From: Paracoccaceae bacterium
GTDB taxonomy: Bacteria; Pseudomonadota; Alphaproteobacteria; Rhodobacterales; Rhodobacteraceae
Length of the DNA stretch: 64,000 bases
Direction of reading: 5' to 3'
Assembly: GCA_003605175.1 (NCBI GenBank)
Contig: QWDA01000002.1
Coordinates: forward strand, 248,001-312,000
Shown here piece after piece: positions 61,395 to 64,000 of this stretch. The position numbers and the translations under genes are program-made. A model generated the notes under the pieces. The model had not been told where the DNA came from. It saw only the letters and a list, made by a program, of their open reading frames with translations, and did no database searches. The first letter of the stretch is position 1. Each line of letters opens with the position of its first letter.

Positions 61395-62913
61395 TCGCGC
61401 TCAACCGCCCTGCCGGGGCCGGGGAGGAGTTGCCAGCCCTGTCCGGCCCCGGCGGGCGGGAGCAGGGCGATGGCGTGGCGGACGCGCCAGGCGCGGAGGC
61501 TCCAGCCGCGCCAGCCGGTCTGGGCCGGGGGCGCGATGCAGAAGGCGAGCTCACGGGCCGGGGACGGGTCTTCGGCCATGGCGCGCGCGGTGGCGGCGCT
61601 GGCCATCGGGCCGAGGCTGCAGAGGTAATCGAAATCGGGTCTGGGCAGCGCAAGGTTCCGCTCCGCGATGACACCGGCGAGGTTGACGAAGCCGAGGGCG
61701 TAGACGGTGGCGAGGAGGAGGGCGGCGGTGCGGCTGACGAGCCAGCGATTGGGCCTCGCGCGGGCGACCTGCCAGAGGGTGAGCGCGAGGCCGGCGGCGG
61801 TGAGCGCGATCCAGATCAGCGCGTAGAGCCGGAGCCAGGTGAGGCCGTAGGCACCGACGTAGAGGTCGAGGCGGAGGAAGGCCGAGAGACTGAGCACGAT
61901 GTTCTGGGCCAGCCAGAGCAGGAGCAGCGGGCGGAGGCCCGGCTGCGCGGCGAGGAAGGGGCGGGCGGCGAGGGCGAAGCCGCCGGCGAGCAGCGCCGTG
62001 GCGAGCAGCGGGTAGGCGCCGCGATGGGCGTAGGCGGCGTAGGTCATGCCCGCGGGGAGCGCGGCTCCGCCGAGCAGGATCGAGGCGTCGAGCCCGGTCT
62101 GGACGCCGATCACCAGGTTGAACAGCCAGAGCGCGCGGCGGACCGAGCCCGGGTTGAGGCCGGGAAGCCGGGCCTCGGGGATCGGCAGGGCCAGGCTCTC
62201 GGGCGGTGCCGGGCCGGGGCGCGGAGGCAGAGGGCCCAGCGCGCGGGGAGGCGGGCGACGAGGCCGAGCGCGGCGGCGGGGAGCGCCGCGAGCCTGGCGC
62301 CGGGGCGGCGGGCCCAGGCGAGGGAAAGCGCGAGCGCGGCGGCGAGGAGGGCGAGCGAGAGCGGCTGGACATGGTCGAGCGCGGGGAGCGCGCCGAGGAG
62401 GAGGAGGGCGGCGGGGCCGTGGAGGCGGCTTGGGCGGAGGTCCAGGGTGGCGGCGGCGAAGAGCGCGAGAGCGAAGAGCGGGAGGGCGAGGCCGGGGGCG
62501 GGTTGGTGCCACAAGAGGGCGTCCGCGAGGAGGACGAGGAGCGCGAGGAGGAGGCAGAGGCGGGCACGGTTCGGGCGCGGTGGCGCGGGGGCCAGGTGGC
62601 CGGGGACGGTTTCGCCGCCTCCGGCGTCGACCCGCGCCCGCCCGCGTTCCGCGGCCGGGCGCGTGGAGGGGCGCTGCCCCTCCTGGCCTTCGGCCAGTTC
62701 ACCCCGGAGTATTTCCTTCCAGGAGAAGTTGCAGGGCGCGTCCGCGGCCTGGCGCCCACCGCCCGCAGGGCGCCGCTCCGCGGCGTCCCGGAGGGCCAGA
62801 GGATGTGCGCCAGAGGCGCTCCTCTGGATCAGACCTGGCCGCCGGGCGGGCCCGTCGAGCCACCAGGCGTCTTCGGCGAGGCGGCGAGGCAGGCCGCGGA
62901 TGGTGAGGGGCAT
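61292..62913 (-). pseudogene. DUF4173 membrane protein gene, frameshifted and carrying an in-frame intergenic-type insert
   Basis: The N-terminal frame starts at 62913 (MPLTIRGLPRRLAEDAWWLDG), runs through several membrane helices (LCLLLALLVLLADALLW, LPLFALALFAAATLDLRPS), then loses coding character near 62220-62260. The rest, SVRRALWLFNLVIGVQTGLD, then YGLTWLRLYALIWIALTAAG, continues in a second frame to a stop at 61292, overlapping the 3' end of the dehydrogenase gene. Residues 25-110 are polar, repetitive and rich in hairpin DNA, unlike the family. Either one real 1-nt indel or a sequence error explains the frame change. Confidence 0.6.
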
Positions 62914-63000
62914 GTTTCTCTCCCTGTCCGGTACGCCGCCGGTCTGGCAGGCGCCCGTGCAGGGGATGATGGCGTCTCGTGCAAGTGCCGTGCAGGCGGG

Positions 63001-63336
63001 TCACTTCGCCGGCAGGCTCCGGACATGGGCGAGCGCGAGGTCGAGCCAGCGGTTGCGGCGGGTGTCGTCGGCGAGCGCATCGGGGTCGCGCACATCGATG
63101 AAGCCGCCCATCCTTTGGCCGGTCATCTCCATGGGGCCCGCGCCTTCGATCGCCAGGGCCTCGGCCTCCGCCGCCTTGCCGACACGGAACATCGCGCCGC
63201 CGGTACCGTGGACGCCCGCCAGCATGTTGCCGTCCTTCAGGAAACACAGCCCGCCGAACATCTTCTTCTCGGTAATCCCCGGCTCCTGTGCGAGATCCTC
63301 GCGCAGGAGCGTCGCGAGCCCTTCGTCATAGGCCAT
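63001..63336 (-). CDS. TfoX N-terminal-domain protein
   Basis: 111 residues. TfoX/Sxy-like fold: KKMFGGLCFLKDGNMLAGV and a C-terminal helix SWVQ-type region reading RWLDLALAHVRSLP. These stand-alone N-domains are common and mostly uncharacterised; full TfoX controls competence in Gammaproteobacteria. ATG 63336 has GGGAGG 6 nt upstream; the longer frame is antisense to the next gene. Confidence 0.85.
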   Translation of the reverse strand: MAYDEGLATLLREDLAQEPGITEKKMFGGLCFLKDGNMLAGVHGTGGAMFRVGKAAEAEALAIEGAGPMEMTGQRMGGFIDVRDPDALADDTRRNRWLDLALAHVRSLPAK

Positions 63337-63402
63337 CCCTGCCTCCCTTGCACCCTGCCATTGCCCCTTGTAACACGGCGCGCAACGCGCAGAAGAGGCC
63401 TC

Positions 63403-64000
63403 ATGCCGGATCCCGTCTTCGTCCTCGTCCGCCCGCAGATGGGCGAGAATATCGGCGCCGCCGCGCGGGCGATGTGGAATTTCGGCCTGTCGCGGATGAG
63501 GGTCGTGGCGCCGCGCGACGGCTGGCCGAACCCCAAGGCGGTGGCGATGGCCTCGGGCGCGGGGCGGGTGCTCGACGGAGCGGGGCTCCATTCGACGCTT
63601 GCGGGCGCGCTTGGCGATACCGGTTTCGTCTTCGCCACCACGGCGCGGAGCCGCGACCTCACGAAGCCGGTCTTCTCGCCCGAGGAGGCGATGGCGAAGG
63701 CGGCGGAGCTGGCGGGCCAGGGCGTTTCGGTCGCGGTGATGTTCGGCCCCGAGCGCGCGGGGCTCGAGAACGAGGACGTGGCCAAGGCCAACGCGCTGAT
63801 CACGGTGCCGGTGAACCCGGAGTTTCCCTCGCTCAACCTCGCGCAATGCGTGCTCCTCTGCGCCTATGAGTGGCGCCGGGCGACCGCCGAGATCGTGCCG
63901 GCGGAGATGGAGATGGCCGGGACAGAATGGGCCTCTGGCGAGGAGGTCGAGCATCTGGCGCGGCATTACGAGGACCGGCTGGAGGCGGCCGGGTTCTTCT
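63403..64000 (+). CDS. trmJ: tRNA/rRNA 2'-O-methyltransferase of the TrmJ type (3'-truncated by window edge)
   Basis: SPOUT-family methyltransferase. 199 residues visible, open at the end. Motif 1 RPQMGENIGAAARAMWNFGL, motif 2 VMFGPERAGLENEDV and motif 3 VNPEFPSLNLAQCVLLCAYE (first part diagnostic). E. coli TrmJ methylates position 32 of tRNAs. AGAAGAGG lies just upstream of ATG 63403. Divergent from the TfoX-like gene. Confidence 0.9.
   Translation, partial: MPDPVFVLVRPQMGENIGAAARAMWNFGLSRMRVVAPRDGWPNPKAVAMASGAGRVLDGAGLHSTLAGALGDTGFVFATTARSRDLTKPVFSPEEAMAKAAELAGQGVSVAVMFGPERAGLENEDVAKANALITVPVNPEFPSLNLAQCVLLCAYEWRRATAEIVPAEMEMAGTEWASGEEVEHLARHYEDRLEAAGFF

Noticed and set aside
61172-63331. 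719-codon plus-strand frame
   Set aside because: Composition is almost only Arg/Gly/Ala/Glu; it mirrors the DUF4173 membrane gene and overlaps the dehydrogenase gene.

Overview
The window is about 64 kb of GC-rich bacterial chromosome from an alphaproteobacterium, most likely Rhodobacterales. The order DUF177-rpmF-plsX-fabH-ihfA-merR-tRNA-Pro, the block argS-SPOR-nagZ-scpA-scpB, the ScfR/PccR-type regulator and OlsB all fit that group. No rRNA, CRISPR array, replication origin or intact insertion sequence was seen. Four tRNA genes are present: CAU (probably Ile2), Pro-GGG, Ser-CGA and Tyr-GUA.

Layout. 1-2.9 kb is the 3' part of the phosphate operon (pstA fragment, pstB, phoU, phoB). 2.9-5.7 kb holds an AI-2E family permease, two small envelope proteins and lipA. 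5.8-8.2 kb is a small accessory cluster: a candidate thiol hydrolase, three small membrane proteins and an exported TerB-like protein. 8.27-9.79 kb is the wreck of an integrative element in a tRNA 3' end. It is bounded by a 17-bp perfect direct repeat and contains a primase-polymerase fragment fused to a frameshifted tyrosine recombinase. 9.9-16.5 kb carries purMN, rnd, a lipoprotein, sufE, a flavin monooxygenase and dgt. 16.8-25.4 kb carries a Gly/Asn-rich exported protein, argS, a SPOR protein, nagZ, scpAB, a degenerate PAS/histidine-kinase-like gene and a long dCTP deaminase. 25.4-29.9 kb is the fatty-acid/phospholipid block on the minus strand.

29.9-41.8 kb holds bamE, msrB, olsB, an ABC-F ATPase, rlmE, an EF-G-like protein with an eroded GTPase centre, a DUF2059 protein, rlmB and hisFE. 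41.9-46.8 kb holds a C45-type Ntn hydrolase and a complete pqiA-pqiA-pqiB-pqiC lipid-transport operon. 46.9-56.1 kb holds mtnA, a ketopantoate-reductase-like gene, a PccR-type regulator, a transglutaminase/alpha-E/ATP-grasp operon, and a TetR gene overlapping ppk2. 56.2-59.8 kb is a three-gene overlapping cluster with less GC-biased codon use. It encodes two fusion proteins that appear to share a methyltransferase-fold domain, one fused to a glycosyltransferase and one to an alpha/beta-hydrolase-like module, with an FkbM methyltransferase between them. The end holds a PQQ-type sugar dehydrogenase, a broken DUF4173 membrane gene, a TfoX-like gene and the start of a TrmJ-like methyltransferase.

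Two dispersed repeat families lie between genes. One is a roughly 170-190 bp element with 20-bp perfect terminal inverted repeats. It has three copies (31.8, 50.9 and 54.4 kb) plus a solo arm (16.5 kb), mostly where convergent genes meet. The other is a triplet of 11-bp tandem repeats (consensus GTGTACrGGTT) found upstream of rlmE and of mtnA in the same orientation relative to each gene. These repeats, the element remnant and the 56-60 kb fusion cluster are the least conventional parts of the window.
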